Counted from the stretch's first letter, positions 1 through 9,767 are shown. The stretch is 64,000 nt of DNA from Kyrpidia sp. (GCA_029960885.1 JASBVV010000046.1:1-64000); one strand, 5' to 3'. Program-made: numbers and translations. Notes: a model not told the origin generated them from the sequence alone.

Positions 1-612
1 CTGGAACCCGTGGCGACACCCAAGCAGGAGAAGAGAATTCCCAATTTTATGGATGTTGAAGAGGTGTTTCATCTGTTGGCTGTACCGGATGAAGGGACGG
101 CGCTCGGGCTGCGGGATCGGGCTTTGCTGGAATGGCTGTATGCCACGGGGGTTCGGGTCGGGGAAGCGGTGGCGCTTCGGGTGGGCGATGTGGACTTGGC
201 GGCGCAAACCGCCCTGATTCATGGGAAGGGGGGAAAAGAGCGGTACGTATTGTTCGGGCGGTCGGCCGCCCTGGCCTTGAAACGGTATTTGGAATCGGGC
301 TGGTCGGAACTCGGAGGCAAGGCGCCCGAACCCCGGGATCCCCTCTTCTTGAATTATCGGGGGAGCCGCCTCAGCGACCGCAGTGTTCGACGAATCGTCG
401 ATCGGTGCATGGCCCGGGTGGCCTCCTATCGAAAAATCAGCCCGCATGTGCTGCGGCACACGTTTGCCACGCACATGCTCGACGCCGGCGCCGACCTCCG
501 CGCGGTCCAAGAGCTCCTCGGACACGCCAGCCTGCGATCGACCCAAATCTATACCCACACCACCCGGGAGCGGCTGCTTCAAGTCTATCTTCATGCCCAT
601 CCGAGGGCATAA
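1..612 (+). CDS. xerC: Tyrosine recombinase XerC (5' end outside window)
   Basis: Site-specific recombinase that resolves chromosome dimers at dif with XerD; called CodV in Bacillus subtilis. The reading frame is already open at base 1, so the N-terminal SAM-like core-binding domain (about 100 residues) lies outside the window and only the catalytic domain is visible. Counting from the GTG at base 10, all six active-site residues of the family are present: R49 (GVRVGE), K73 (HGKGGK), H146 and R149 (HVLRH), H172 (LLGHAS) and the nucleophile Y181 (IYTH). It lies 12 bp upstream of hslV, the codV-clpQ-clpY-codY order of Bacillales. The GTG at base 10 is very unlikely to be the true start. Confidence 0.93.
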   Translation: MEPVATPKQEKRIPNFMDVEEVFHLLAVPDEGTALGLRDRALLEWLYATGVRVGEAVALRVGDVDLAAQTALIHGKGGKERYVLFGRSAALALKRYLESGWSELGGKAPEPRDPLFLNYRGSRLSDRSVRRIVDRCMARVASYRKISPHVLRHTFATHMLDAGADLRAVQELLGHASLRSTQIYTHTTRERLLQVYLHAHPRA

Positions 613-624
613 GGGGGGGAGTTT

Positions 625-1167
625 GTGATCCAGTTGCACGGGACGACCATTTTTGCCATACTTGACCGCGGGCACGCCGTGATGGCGGGGGACGGCCAAG
701 TCACCATGGGGAACGCCACCGTATTGAAACACGGGGCGAAAAAAGTGCGGCGCCTGTACCAAGGACGGGTACTGGCGGGGTTTGCCGGTGCGGTGGCCGA
801 TGCCCTGGCCCTGTTTGAACGGTTTGAAGGGAGCTTGGAGAGCTACGGGGGCAATCTGCCCAAGGCCGCCGTCGATGTGGCGAAGGAATGGCGAACCGAC
901 CGGGTGCTTCGGCGGTTGGAGGCGATGTTGGTGGTTTGCGACCGGGAACACCTTCTGCTTCTCTCGGGAAGCGGCGAGGTGATCGAGCCCGATGACGGCA
1001 TTCTCGCCATTGGTTCCGGGGGGCAGTACGCGTTGGCGGCCGGGCGGGCGCTCAAACGCCATGCGTCCCATTTGTCTCCTCGCGAGATCGCCGTGGAGGC
1101 CATGCGTGTCGCGTCGGAGATCTGCGTGTACACCAACGACCGATTCGTCGTCGAGGAGCTCGAATAG
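625..1167 (+). CDS. hslV: ATP-dependent protease subunit HslV (ClpQ)
   Basis: Peptidase of the cytoplasmic HslUV (ClpYQ) protease, a 180-residue proteasome-beta-like subunit. The GTG start follows AGGGGGGAG. The sequence HGTTIFA places the family's N-terminal catalytic threonine at T7, so a six-residue propeptide would be removed. GDGQVTMG, the KKVRRLY segment and GSGG are typical of HslV. Bacillus subtilis CodW instead uses a serine near the N-terminus; here the usual Thr-Thr pair is kept and the preceding residues contain no serine, so ordinary threonine catalysis is inferred. It is 11 bp from hslU. Confidence 0.96.
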   Translation: MIQLHGTTIFAILDRGHAVMAGDGQVTMGNATVLKHGAKKVRRLYQGRVLAGFAGAVADALALFERFEGSLESYGGNLPKAAVDVAKEWRTDRVLRRLEAMLVVCDREHLLLLSGSGEVIEPDDGILAIGSGGQYALAAGRALKRHASHLSPREIAVEAMRVASEICVYTNDRFVVEELE

Positions 1168-1178
1168 GGGGGAAGGTC

Positions 1179-2567
1179 GTGGGAGACGCCCAGTTGACGC
1201 CCAAACAGATCGTCGAAGAGCTGGACAAATACATCGTTGGGCAGAAGGAAGCCAAGCGCGCCGTGGCCGTGGCCCTGAGGAACCGTTATCGCCGAAACAG
1301 GCTGCCGGAGGATATGCGAGAGGAGGTCATGCCGAAAAATATCCTGATGATCGGTCCGACCGGTGTCGGAAAGACAGAGTTGGCGCGGCGCCTGGCGAAA
1401 CTCGTTCGTGCTCCGTTCGTGAAGGTGGAGGCGACCAAGTTCACCGAGGTCGGTTATGTGGGCCGGGATGTCGACTCCATGGTGAGGGATCTCGTGGAGA
1501 CGGCGATCCGAATGGTGCGTCAGGAGCGGATGGCCGAGGTGGAAGCCCGGGCTCGGGAGGCGGCCGAAGAGCGGCTGATCACCATTTTGGCCCAGGGGGG
1601 CGAACGGTCCAAGGGGTTCCGCAATCCGCTCGAGGTCTTGTTCAACCCGGGCCATGAACCGGGCGAGCCTTCGGACGCCGGTGCCCAGACCGGCGTGCGT
1701 CGGGATGAGATCGCCCGTCAGTTGGCCCAAGGGACCCTCGACGACCAGGTGATCGAAATCGAAGTGGAGGACAACGCGCTTCCCTTGCTCGACATGGGGG
1801 CTTCGGGCCAGTTTGAAGAGATGGGCGTGCAACTCCAAGATCTTCTCGGCCAATTTCTACCGCGGCGCAAGCGAAGACGCAAGGTGACCGTACGCGAGGC
1901 CCGGCACATTCTCACTCAGCAGGAGGCCCAGAAGCTGATCGACATGGACGAGGTGCAGGCCGAGGCGGTCCGCAGGGCGGAACAGTCGGGGATCATTTTT
2001 ATCGACGAAATTGATAAAATCGCCGGGAAGGACCGCCACGGTCCGGATGTTTCCCGGGAGGGCGTCCAACGGGACATCCTGCCCATCGTGGAAGGGTCCA
2101 CGGTGGTGACGAAGTACGGTCCGGTCAAAACCGATCATATCCTGTTCATCGCCGCCGGGGCGTTTCATATGTCCAAACCCTCCGATCTGATCCCGGAACT
2201 TCAGGGCCGTTTCCCGATTCGGATCGAACTGCACAGCCTCACCGCGGAGGATTTCAAGCGCATCCTGACCGAACCTCGCCATGCGCTGATCAAACAGTAC
2301 ACGGCGCTCCTGGCCACCGAAGGGGTGAACGTTGTGTTCACCGACGCCGCCGTCCGGCGCATTGCGGAACTGGCGGCAGCCGTCAACCAGCAAACCGAGA
2401 ATATCGGTGCCAGACGCCTGAACACCCTCATGGAAAAATTAATGGAAGACCTTTTTTTCGAAGCTCCGGACATATTTTTGGATAAAATTGAAATAACTCC
2501 CGAATATGTGGATGAGAAATTGGCGAGCATAGCGGGAGATCGCGATCTGAGCCAGTACATTTTGTGA
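1179..2567 (+). CDS. hslU: ATP-dependent protease ATPase subunit HslU (ClpY)
   Basis: AAA+ unfoldase that recognises substrates and feeds them into HslV. 462 residues from GTG, preceded by GGGGGGAAGG. The Walker A motif GPTGVGKT is at about residues 59-66, followed by the GYVGRD pore loop, a variable I-domain (about residues 110-240) and Walker B IFIDEIDK. The C-terminal SQYIL tail is the segment that docks into HslV and activates it, so the pair should be functional. The stop overlaps a possible upstream start of codY. Confidence 0.97.
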   Translation: MGDAQLTPKQIVEELDKYIVGQKEAKRAVAVALRNRYRRNRLPEDMREEVMPKNILMIGPTGVGKTELARRLAKLVRAPFVKVEATKFTEVGYVGRDVDSMVRDLVETAIRMVRQERMAEVEARAREAAEERLITILAQGGERSKGFRNPLEVLFNPGHEPGEPSDAGAQTGVRRDEIARQLAQGTLDDQVIEIEVEDNALPLLDMGASGQFEEMGVQLQDLLGQFLPRRKRRRKVTVREARHILTQQEAQKLIDMDEVQAEAVRRAEQSGIIFIDEIDKIAGKDRHGPDVSREGVQRDILPIVEGSTVVTKYGPVKTDHILFIAAGAFHMSKPSDLIPELQGRFPIRIELHSLTAEDFKRILTEPRHALIKQYTALLATEGVNVVFTDAAVRRIAELAAAVNQQTENIGARRLNTLMEKLMEDLFFEAPDIFLDKIEITPEYVDEKLASIAGDRDLSQYIL

Positions 2568-2590
2568 ATGGGCGTAAGGAGGATGCCAAC

Positions 2591-3373
2591 ATGGATTTGC
2601 TCAGCAAAACCAGACGAATCAACCGATTGTTGCAGCGGTCGGCGGGTCAGCACGTGGATTTTATGGAAATGGCCCAGGTGCTACGGGATGTCATTGAAAG
2701 CAACGTATTTGTGGTGAGTCGTTCCGGCAAAATTCTGGGCTACGGGATTCTATCGGAATTCGAGGGAAGCGTGATGGACAGCGAGATTTTGCAACAAAGG
2801 CGGTTCCCCCTGGAGTACAACGACTATCTCCTCCGGCACGAACGCACCGCCGCCAATGTGGACGATACCCAGCCCTTTTCCATTTTCACCGATCAGATGA
2901 ACCAGCTCTTCCCGGAGCGGTTTACGACCCTGGTGCCCATTGTGGGCGGCGGGGATCGGTTGGGCACCCTGATCCTGGCCCGGTTTAACAAAGCGTTTGA
3001 AGAAGATGATCTCTTGTTGGGCGAGTACGGGGCCACGGTGGTGGGAATGGAGATCCTCCGGGCCCACTCCGAAGAGATGGAGGAGGAGATGCGGAACAAG
3101 GCGATTGTCCAGATGGCCATCGACTCGCTGTCTTACAGCGAATTGGAGGCGGTGGAACACATCTTTGACGAACTCGACGGCAAGGAAGGGTTGCTGGTGG
3201 CCAGCAAAATCGCCGATCGGGTGGGAATCACCCGTTCGGTGATCGTCAATGCCCTTCGCAAGTTGGAAAGCGCCGGAGTGATCGAATCCCGCTCCCTGGG
3301 CATGAAGGGTACGTACATTAAGATTTTGAACGACAAACTTCTTCCGGAACTGGAGCGTGTCAAAAACCGCTGA
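2591..3373 (+). CDS. codY: GTP- and branched-chain-amino-acid-sensing repressor CodY
   Basis: Global regulator of stationary-phase and nutrient-limitation genes in low-GC Gram-positives. The ATG at 2591 is chosen because TAAGGAGG lies 8 bp upstream and the protein then starts [15 protein letters not shown] and has 260 residues, the family length. A start at 2564 would overlap hslU and add nine odd residues. The N-terminal GAF ligand-binding domain covers about residues 1-155. The C-terminal winged helix ([20 protein letters not shown], then GMKGTYIK) is nearly invariant in CodY. An intrinsic terminator follows, separating it from the flagellar operon. Confidence 0.97.
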   Translation: MDLLSKTRRINRLLQRSAGQHVDFMEMAQVLRDVIESNVFVVSRSGKILGYGILSEFEGSVMDSEILQQRRFPLEYNDYLLRHERTAANVDDTQPFSIFTDQMNQLFPERFTTLVPIVGGGDRLGTLILARFNKAFEEDDLLLGEYGATVVGMEILRAHSEEMEEEMRNKAIVQMAIDSLSYSELEAVEHIFDELDGKEGLLVASKIADRVGITRSVIVNALRKLESAGVIESRSLGMKGTYIKILNDKLLPELERVKNR

Positions 3374-3406
3374 ACGGCCGGCGCGGCGCGTATCATCCCA
3401 ACCCGG

Positions 3407-3433
3407 GCACCCGAAAGGGTGCTTGTCTTTTTT
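3407..3433 (+). terminator. Intrinsic terminator after codY
   Basis: GCACCC (3407-3412), loop GAAA and GGGTGC (3417-3422) form a stable stem with a tetraloop, followed by a T-rich run to 3433. It lies about 35 bp past the codY stop and 70 bp before flgB, so the flagellar operon probably has its own promoter or depends on readthrough. Confidence 0.8.
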
Positions 3434-3503
3434 CTGGGGCGAGCAGGAATCGGCGGCGGTCTGACGAAACTTATGTTGATTTTTCGCGGAGGAGGGGAGG
3501 GTC
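3434..3503 (+). promoter_or_regulatory. codY-flgB gap, presumed fla/che operon promoter region
   Basis: This 70-bp gap should hold the start of the main flagellar operon. I see GCAGGAA (about 3450) and CTGACGAA (about 3472), the latter one base off a Spo0A-type TGTCGAA box, but no clear -35/-10 pair. The strong ribosome-binding site GGAGGAGGGGAGG lies just before the flgB GTG. Assignment as a promoter rests on position only. Confidence 0.3.
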
Positions 3504-3911
3504 GTGGAACTGTTTTCGACGGGCGCCATGCAGTGGCTGCCCCAGGCGCTGGATGCGACGGCGCTGAGGCAAAAACTCATCGCCGATAATGTGGCCAACG
3601 TCGATACGCCGGGATACCATCGCCAGGATGTCCGTTTTGAGGATGTCTTTGCCCAGGCCCTCGGCCGCCCGGCCCCCTTGGTCGGCCGGCGCACCGATCC
3701 GAGACATTTGGTCATTGGGCCGCCCCCCCTGTCCGAGGTGAGGCCCCAGGTGGTGACCGACGACCAAACGGTATACAGCACGAGCGGCAATAACGTGGAC
3801 ATGGATCGGGAGATGACGGTTCTGGCGGCGAATCAGACCGAGTACCTGACACTGCTTCAGGACGTGAATCTCCAGTTTGCCATGCTGCGCTATGCCGTGA
3901 ACGGGAGGTAA
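3504..3911 (+). CDS. flgB: Flagellar proximal rod protein FlgB
   Basis: First gene of the fla/che operon; FlgB forms the proximal rod of the basal body, outside the membrane, and is exported by the type III apparatus. 135 residues from a GTG preceded by GGAGGAGGGGAGG. The N-terminal rod signature is clear: LRQKLIADNVANVDTPGYHR. The C-terminal half has the usual long helix (MDREMTVLAANQTEYLTLLQ). Seven bases separate it from flgC. Confidence 0.96.
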   Translation: MELFSTGAMQWLPQALDATALRQKLIADNVANVDTPGYHRQDVRFEDVFAQALGRPAPLVGRRTDPRHLVIGPPPLSEVRPQVVTDDQTVYSTSGNNVDMDREMTVLAANQTEYLTLLQDVNLQFAMLRYAVNGR

Positions 3912-3917
3912 TGCCTC

Positions 3918-4388
3918 ATGGGTTGGCAGGATACCTTTGCCATCAGCGGGTCCGGTCTGGCGGCGCAGCGCCTCCGGATGGACGTCATCGCCGGCAATAT
4001 TGCCAATGCGGATACCACCCGCCGGCCCGACGGCACTCCGGGACCGTATCGGAGGCGGATGGTGGTCATGGAACCGCAGACCGGACCCGGCAGTTTTTAC
4101 GGGACCCTGGTCTCGGTCGGTGCAGGGTCCTCCGTGCCCGAGGGGGTGCGGGTCAGTGCGGTGGTCGAAGACCCAAGCCCTTTTCAACTGAGATATGACC
4201 CGTCCAACCCGGATGCGGTTCAGAATCCCGCCAGCCCCCTGTACGGATACGTCCAGTTGCCGAACGTGGATGTGGCCACGGAGATGGTGGATCTCATCTC
4301 CGCGTCGAGAGCGTACGAGGCGAACATCACGGTGCTGGACGCGGGAAAGATGATGGCGGTCAAAGCCTTGGATATTGGTCGCGGATAG
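3918..4388 (+). CDS. flgC: Flagellar proximal rod protein FlgC
   Basis: Rod component assembled with FlgB, FlgF and FlgG. 156 residues. The N-terminal rod motif LRMDVIAGNIANADT is present, together with the FlgC insertion (residues about 30-60, RRPDGTPGPYRRR) and the C-terminal helix YVQLPNVDVATEMVDLISASRAYEANI. The ATG start at 3918 lies seven bases after the flgB stop, within the same transcript. Confidence 0.96.
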   Translation: MGWQDTFAISGSGLAAQRLRMDVIAGNIANADTTRRPDGTPGPYRRRMVVMEPQTGPGSFYGTLVSVGAGSSVPEGVRVSAVVEDPSPFQLRYDPSNPDAVQNPASPLYGYVQLPNVDVATEMVDLISASRAYEANITVLDAGKMMAVKALDIGRG

Positions 4389-4399
4389 GGGGATGAAAG

Positions 4400-4705
4400 G
4401 TGATTCCATCGGTGGATGCGATCGGGTCCGCTCTCGGCGCCGGCGGGGCGGCAGGGACGACGGCGGGCGTCAAACCGAACGGCCCGGGCGGATTTGCGGA
4501 ATGGTTCGGCCGGGCCCTCGACCAGGTGGGTCAATTGCAGCAGCAAGCGGACGATGTGGCGGCCCGGTTCGTGGCGGGTCAGGGGCCGGACGTCCATGAC
4601 GTCATGATCGCGGCCCAGCAGGCGTTTTTGGCCTTGCAGACCGTGGTGCAGATCAGGGACCGGGCTGTGGAGGCGTATCAGGAAATGATGCGCATGCAGA
4701 TTTAA
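4400..4705 (+). CDS. fliE: Flagellar hook-basal body protein FliE
   Basis: Adaptor between the MS-ring (FliF) and the rod. 101 residues from a GTG, close to the family's 100-110. The variable Gly/Ala-rich N-terminus is followed by the conserved core FAEWFGRALDQVGQLQQQ and the typical C-terminal segment VHDVMIAAQQAFLALQTVVQ ending in AYQEMMRMQI. It lies between flgC and fliF, its standard place. Confidence 0.95.
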   Translation: MIPSVDAIGSALGAGGAAGTTAGVKPNGPGGFAEWFGRALDQVGQLQQQADDVAARFVAGQGPDVHDVMIAAQQAFLALQTVVQIRDRAVEAYQEMMRMQI

Positions 4706-4709
4706 GCGG

Positions 4710-6248
4710 ATGCTTGGGCGGGGTGAGGGTGTGAATCCACGAGTGCGCCAGTGGTTGGAACAGGTGCAACGGTGGTGGCAGGGGCTTGATCCCAAGCGCC
4801 GGCGCTGGATGATCGCCGGAGCTGCGGCGGGCCTTGTGCTGGTCGTCGCCCTCTCCTGGTACGCCCTCGCGCCCCGCTACGTGGTTGTGTTTCAAAACCT
4901 GGACGCGAAGGCCGCCGGGGAGGTTACCAATAAACTCGACGAATTGAAAATCCCGTACCGCACCTCGGGAGGCGAGGTGCTGGTTCCGGAACAGGACGCC
5001 GATCGGGCCCGGATGCAGTTGGCCATCGCCGGGCTTCCGAAATCGGGCTATGTCGGGTACGAGGATTTGTTCGGCAACAGCAATATCGGAGGCATGAGCG
5101 ACAACGAATTCAACATCAAGTCGCTCATGGCTTTGGAAGGCAGTCTGGCGGGGACGATCCGCCAGATCGACGGCGTGGAGGATGTACAGGTTCATCTCGT
5201 GATGCCGGAACAGCACCTGTTTGTGGAGCAGCCCGTCGGCGAGGCGAAAGCCTCGGTGTTTCTGCACACGGCCCCGGGCGCCCAACTGGGGCCGGACCAG
5301 GTGGCCGGGATTCAACAGTTGGTGTCCCATTCGGTCAAGGGACTGAAGGCCGCGGATGTGGCGGTGGTGGACCAAAACGGCGTTCGCCTGGACCATCCCG
5401 AAGATGTCCAGGCAATCGTGGGGAACGCCGACCGGCAAATCCAGATTCAAAAACAGTACGAACAACTCATCTCCGATCGGCTGCAATCGGCACTGGGAAG
5501 AATCGTCGGTCCCGGCAACGTGGTGGTTCTGGCCAACGCCAGGCTGAACTTCGACCAGGTCAAGTCCACGCAGAGCGATGTCCGGCCGGTGGTCGGTCAA
5601 AACGGCATCCCCATCAGTGTCCAGAAATCGAGCAAGACCGCAACGGGGACGAATCCGGGCGGTGTGCCGGGTACAGCCACCGGGGGCGGGATGGCCACGG
5701 GAGCTCCCCCGACGTACCAAGGGGCCACCGGGACGGGGACTTACGACGAATCCCAACAGACGATCAACTATGAGGTGTCAAAAATCGTCACCGAGCGGGT
5801 CGGCCAGCCGTTCACGGTCCAGGACCTGACGGTGTCCGTCCTGGTCAATGGGCAGCCGACTCCCCAGCAGATCCAGCAAATCCGCAGTTACGTGTTGACT
5901 GCGGTGGGATATCCGAACGACGGGACCCAGGACCAAAAAGTGACGGTGACCGGTATGCCGTTTCAGGTCGCTCAGGCTGCCCCGAGCGTGGCCTGGTGGA
6001 ATCAGTATGGATGGCTGCTGGGGCTTCTGGGGACGGCGGCCGCGGCGGCGGGCATCTGGCTGGCCGTACGGCGCCGTCGGGCGCAGGAAGAATCGGCGCC
6101 CGAACCTGTGCCGGCGCCGCGGCCCTCTCTCCTTGAGGAAACCGAATTACCCGAAGCGGAGCAGCGGCGGCGGGAGGTGGAGCAACTGGCCAAAACCCGG
6201 CCCCAGGAGTTTGCCGAGCTGCTCCGGACCTGGTTGGCGGAGGAGTAG
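4710..6248 (+). CDS. fliF: Flagellar MS-ring protein FliF
   Basis: Membrane protein forming the MS-ring that houses the export gate and carries the C-ring. 512 residues from the ATG at 4710; a GTG at 4731 (VNPRVRQW) is an alternative. Transmembrane segment 1 is at about residues 34-53 and segment 2 (WLLGLLGTAAAAAGIWLAV) at about 432-450. Between them lie the two YscJ-like ring-building domains. A Gly/Thr-rich linker (about residues 310-345) precedes FliF-C. The cytoplasmic tail ends ELLRTWLAEE, the short helix that binds FliG. Confidence 0.97.
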   Translation: MLGRGEGVNPRVRQWLEQVQRWWQGLDPKRRRWMIAGAAAGLVLVVALSWYALAPRYVVVFQNLDAKAAGEVTNKLDELKIPYRTSGGEVLVPEQDADRARMQLAIAGLPKSGYVGYEDLFGNSNIGGMSDNEFNIKSLMALEGSLAGTIRQIDGVEDVQVHLVMPEQHLFVEQPVGEAKASVFLHTAPGAQLGPDQVAGIQQLVSHSVKGLKAADVAVVDQNGVRLDHPEDVQAIVGNADRQIQIQKQYEQLISDRLQSALGRIVGPGNVVVLANARLNFDQVKSTQSDVRPVVGQNGIPISVQKSSKTATGTNPGGVPGTATGGGMATGAPPTYQGATGTGTYDESQQTINYEVSKIVTERVGQPFTVQDLTVSVLVNGQPTPQQIQQIRSYVLTAVGYPNDGTQDQKVTVTGMPFQVAQAAPSVAWWNQYGWLLGLLGTAAAAAGIWLAVRRRRAQEESAPEPVPAPRPSLLEETELPEAEQRRREVEQLAKTRPQEFAELLRTWLAEE

Positions 6249-6254
6249 GGTGTC

Positions 6255-7262
6255 ATGCAGCGACCGGTTCAATTGACCGGAAAACAGAAAGCGGCGGTGT
6301 TATTGATCACGTTGGGCCCGGAGACCGCGGCGCAAGTGATGAAACATCTGCACGACGATGAGATCGAGCAGTTGACCTTGGAGATGGCCAATGTCCATAA
6401 GGTGGACTGGCGCTACAAGGATGTGGTTTTGGAAGAGTTTCATCAGGTGTACAAAGCCAAGGAGTACATCACCAAGGGCGGGATCCAGTACGCCAAGGAA
6501 GTGCTGGAGAAGGCCCTCGGCCAGCAGCGGGCCATGGAAATTCTTAACCGGCTGACCGCTTCGCTGCAGGTGCGGCCGTTCGACTTTGCGCGCCGGGCGG
6601 ACCCGACTCAGATTTTGAACTTTATCCAAAACGAGCATCCTCAAACCATCGCCCTGGTGTTGTCCTATTTGGAACCCGAACAAGGGGCTCTGATTCTGTC
6701 GGCGCTTCCACCCGAGTTCCAGGTGGACGTGGCACAGCGCCTGGCGGTGCTGCAAAGCACGTCCCCGGAGGTGATCGACCAAGTGGAGAGGGCGCTGGAA
6801 AGCAAACTGTCCACCCTGTCGGTCCGGGATTTTACGTCAGGGGGAGGCATCGATTCCCTGGTGAAGATCCTCAACGGCGTCGACCGGGGAACGGAGAAGA
6901 CCATCTTGGAGGCTCTGGAGATGCGGGACCCCGACCTGGCCGAAGAGATCAAAAAGCGGATGTTTATTTTCGAGGACATCGCTTTCCTGGACAACCGGGC
7001 GATTCAACGGATCATTCGGGACGTCGATGCCAACGACCTCGCTTTGGCCCTCAAAGTGGCCAGCGAAACGGTCAAGGAGGCGATTTTCAGGAACATGTCC
7101 AAACGGATGGCCGAAACCTTCCGGGAAGACATGGAATACATGGGTCCGGTGCGTCTGAGGGACGTCGAGGAAGCCCAGCAGCGGATCGTCGGCGTGGTCC
7201 GGCGCCTGGAGGAAAGCGGGGAAATCATCATCGGGCGGGGAGGGGACGACATTGTCGTCTAG
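6255..7262 (+). CDS. fliG: Flagellar motor switch protein FliG
   Basis: C-ring protein that contacts the MotAB stator and sets rotation direction. 335 residues, the usual length. The N-domain binds FliF (LTGKQKAAVLLITLGPETAAQVMKHL region). The middle domain holds the EHPQT motif (FIQNEHPQTIALVLSYL) that binds FliM. The C-domain has the charged torque helix (MFIFEDIAFLDNRAIQ, then DLALALKVASE). It overlaps fliH by 11 bp, implying coupled translation. Confidence 0.97.
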   Translation: MQRPVQLTGKQKAAVLLITLGPETAAQVMKHLHDDEIEQLTLEMANVHKVDWRYKDVVLEEFHQVYKAKEYITKGGIQYAKEVLEKALGQQRAMEILNRLTASLQVRPFDFARRADPTQILNFIQNEHPQTIALVLSYLEPEQGALILSALPPEFQVDVAQRLAVLQSTSPEVIDQVERALESKLSTLSVRDFTSGGGIDSLVKILNGVDRGTEKTILEALEMRDPDLAEEIKKRMFIFEDIAFLDNRAIQRIIRDVDANDLALALKVASETVKEAIFRNMSKRMAETFREDMEYMGPVRLRDVEEAQQRIVGVVRRLEESGEIIIGRGGDDIVV

Positions 7263-8004
7263 AGTGGTCAAATCCGCGGTGGCCCGGGTGCTGGTTACGG
7301 AGCCCGTGGTGTTGGCGGGTTCCGGCTCCCCGGAGGAGCCCCCGGAGGGCGACGAGGCCCCGGAACGGGTCGCCGGGGAACTGCGCCGGCTGGCTGCGGA
7401 AGAATTGGAGCAGGCCCGCAGGGAGGCCCGGGAGTTGCTTCTCAAGGCTCGCGCGGAAGCGGCGGCTCTGGTGGAGCAGGCCCGGGAGCAGATTGGCCGG
7501 GAGCGGGAGGCTGAACTTCACCAGGCCAGGGAGGAAGGGCGCCGGGCCGGATGGGAAGAGGGACTCCGGTCGGCCCGGGCCGCTTATGAAGAGCGCCTGA
7601 AAGAGGTTGAGGCGCTTCGCGCGGAGGTCGAAGCCTGGAGGCAGAAGTTGTCGGAAGTGACCGAGATCCACGTGGCGGACGTGGCGGTGGCCGTGGCCGA
7701 GCGGGTGGTGCGCGGACTGGTTGAAGTGGACCGGGGTTGGGTGCGCAACCTGGCGGCCGATGCGGTGGCGGCGCTGTTGCCCGCCGGGGATATCGTGGTC
7801 AGGGTCTCCGCCGATGATGCGGGACAGATTGCCGCCGAGCGACTGGGTTACGGGGACGGGGCGGTCAGGGTGATGGCCGATTCCCGGCTGGGGCCCGGCG
7901 ATGTGGTGGTCACTTCGTCAGGGGGCGACATCGATGCCCGGGTGGAGACGGTGCTGGAAGAAGCGGCGGCGGTGATTCGCGACACGGCCAGGCAAGCGGG
8001 GTGA
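7252..8004 (+). CDS. fliH: Flagellar export ATPase regulator FliH
   Basis: Stator-like regulator of the FliI ATPase, related to the b/delta stalks of F-type ATPase. 250 residues from a TTG at 7252, supported by GCGGGGAGGGG eight bases upstream; a GTG at 7264 is possible. The middle is a long acidic/basic coiled coil rich in Ala, Glu and Arg (about residues 45-140). The C-terminal FliH/YscL domain contains VADVAVAVAERVVRGLVEVD and LGPGDVVV. It sits between fliG and fliI as in Bacillus. Confidence 0.92.
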   Translation: MSSRVVKSAVARVLVTEPVVLAGSGSPEEPPEGDEAPERVAGELRRLAAEELEQARREARELLLKARAEAAALVEQAREQIGREREAELHQAREEGRRAGWEEGLRSARAAYEERLKEVEALRAEVEAWRQKLSEVTEIHVADVAVAVAERVVRGLVEVDRGWVRNLAADAVAALLPAGDIVVRVSADDAGQIAAERLGYGDGAVRVMADSRLGPGDVVVTSSGGDIDARVETVLEEAAAVIRDTARQAG

Positions 8005-8010
8005 GCTTCG

Positions 8011-9336
8011 GTGATCGGAAAATGGAACACGGCGGCGTACCGCAAGGCGCTCCAGGGCTCTCCGTTGTGGCGGGTGTCCGGCCGGGTGGCCCAGGCTGTG
8101 GGGATGACCGTGGAATCGGACGGCCCGGTGGCTCGGGTGGGCGATTTGTGTTCCATTGAAACGGATGAGGGTCCCCGTTTCGCGGAAGTGGTCGGATTTC
8201 GAAACCGCCGGTTGATTCTGATGCCCTTTTCCGATCTGGACCGGATTCACAACGGAGCCGCGGTTCGGGTGGAAGCCCGGGGTCTTCGGGTTCCCACCGG
8301 CCGGGGGGTTCTCGGCCGGATTCTCGATGGACTCGGCCGGCCCATCGATGGACGGGGGGCGGTGGAAAGCGAATACATGGATCCCATTGACCAACCGCCC
8401 CCGCCTCCTCTGGAACGGGCGCCGGTGACCCGCCCGCTGTCGGTGGGGGTTCGGGCCATCGACGGACTGCTGACGGTGGGCCAGGGCCAGCGGATCGGGA
8501 TCTTTGCCGGGAGCGGGGTGGGGAAAAGCACACTTCTCGGAATGATTGCCCGGTACACCGAGGCGGATGTCGCCGTCATCGCCTTGATCGGTGAGAGGGG
8601 ACGCGAAGTGCAGGATTTCATCACCCGGGAATTGGGCGAGGAGGGGCTGAAAAGGGCGGTGGTGGTGGCCGCCACGTCGGACCAGCCGCCTCTGATGCGG
8701 ATGAAAGGTGCGCTGACGGCGACGGCGGTGGCCGAACGGTTCCGCCGGGAAGGATGCAGAGTCCTGTTGCTGATGGACTCGGTGACCCGGTTCGCGATGG
8801 CCTGTCGGGAAGTGGGTCTGGCGGCGGGAGAGCCTCCGACCGCCAGGGGGTATACGCCGTCGGTGTTTGCGGCGATGCCCCGGCTTTTGGAACGGACGGG
8901 CACCGCGAAGACCGGCTCCATCACGGCATTTTACACCGTATTGGTCGAAGGGGACGATTTTAACGAGCCGATCGCCGATACGGTCCGGGGCATTCTCGAT
9001 GGGCACATCGTCTTGTCGAGAAAGATCGCCCACCAGGGCCTGTATCCGGCCATCGACGTCACGGCAAGCACCAGCCGGCTGATGAGTCAAGTGGCGGACC
9101 GGCGGCATCTGCGCATGGCGGCGAAGTTCAAGGCACTGTTGGCGGCGTACGAGGAGGCTGAAGATTTAATCCAGATCGGAGCGTATCGGGAAGGCAGCCG
9201 GCCGGATGTGGATGCGGCGATCCGCCTGCGGCCGAAGCTGCGCGAGTATCTGGAACAAGACCGGGAACTGCCGAGCAACATGGACGAAGCGATTGGGCGG
9301 TTGGCGGAAATGTTCGGCGAGGTGGGCGGAGGATGA
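8011..9336 (+). CDS. fliI: Flagellum-specific ATP synthase FliI
   Basis: Cytoplasmic ATPase of the flagellar type III export apparatus, homologous to F1-beta. 441 residues from GTG. Walker A is AGSGVGKST; Walker B is VLLLMDSVTRFA; the family signature PPTARGYTPSVFAAMPRLLERTG is intact but cited here only by its ends. The N-terminal beta-barrel holds LCSIETDEGPRFAEVVGF. The stop overlaps the fliJ ATG by four bases (ATGA). Confidence 0.97.
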   Translation: MIGKWNTAAYRKALQGSPLWRVSGRVAQAVGMTVESDGPVARVGDLCSIETDEGPRFAEVVGFRNRRLILMPFSDLDRIHNGAAVRVEARGLRVPTGRGVLGRILDGLGRPIDGRGAVESEYMDPIDQPPPPPLERAPVTRPLSVGVRAIDGLLTVGQGQRIGIFAGSGVGKSTLLGMIARYTEADVAVIALIGERGREVQDFITRELGEEGLKRAVVVAATSDQPPLMRMKGALTATAVAERFRREGCRVLLLMDSVTRFAMACREVGLAAGEPPTARGYTPSVFAAMPRLLERTGTAKTGSITAFYTVLVEGDDFNEPIADTVRGILDGHIVLSRKIAHQGLYPAIDVTASTSRLMSQVADRRHLRMAAKFKALLAAYEEAEDLIQIGAYREGSRPDVDAAIRLRPKLREYLEQDRELPSNMDEAIGRLAEMFGEVGGG

Positions 9337-9767
9337 GAGATGTCAAACGGGCGACGAGGTTGCACGAGGTTCAGGAAGAGTTGCTTCACCTCCGTGTGAC
9401 CGAGGTCGAGGATGCCGTCCATCGCCGGGATCAACTGCTCCAGGCCCGGGAAGCCTGGCTCGACCGGGTGGGGGAAGCGGCGACGCCACGGCGGTCGACT
9501 TCGGAGCAATGGGCCATGTGGCAAGCCTGGGCGGCTTTTGCCGAAGAGCGCGCCCGGGAGTTGAGGGAGCGGGTCGAGGCCGCGGATCGGGAAGTGGCGG
9601 ATCGCCGGCAGATGGCTCTCGACCAATGGCGCCGGGCCCGAATGTGGGGGAATTTGCGGGACCGGGTCGCCCGGGAAGATCGCGAGCGCCGGGTTCGGCA
9701 GGAAGACAGGGAGCGGGAAGAGGCGTTTCTCGTTCGGTTTGCGGCGAAGGGGCGGGATGACCCGTGA
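9333..9767 (+). CDS. fliJ: Flagellar export protein FliJ
   Basis: Small coiled-coil stalk protein that links FliI to the FlhA export gate, like the gamma subunit of F1. 144 residues, almost wholly helical and rich in Arg, Glu and Ala, typical of poorly conserved FliJ. Identity rests on size, composition and position between fliI and the MotE-like gene. It is translationally coupled on both sides (ATGA before, GTGA after). Confidence 0.85.
   Translation: MRDVKRATRLHEVQEELLHLRVTEVEDAVHRRDQLLQAREAWLDRVGEAATPRRSTSEQWAMWQAWAAFAEERARELRERVEAADREVADRRQMALDQWRRARMWGNLRDRVAREDRERRVRQEDREREEAFLVRFAAKGRDDP

Noticed and set aside
843..1853. Long reverse-strand open frame (336 codons) across hslV/hslU
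   Set aside because: It is the antisense shadow of two well-identified genes; the translation is His/Arg/Pro-rich and matches no family.
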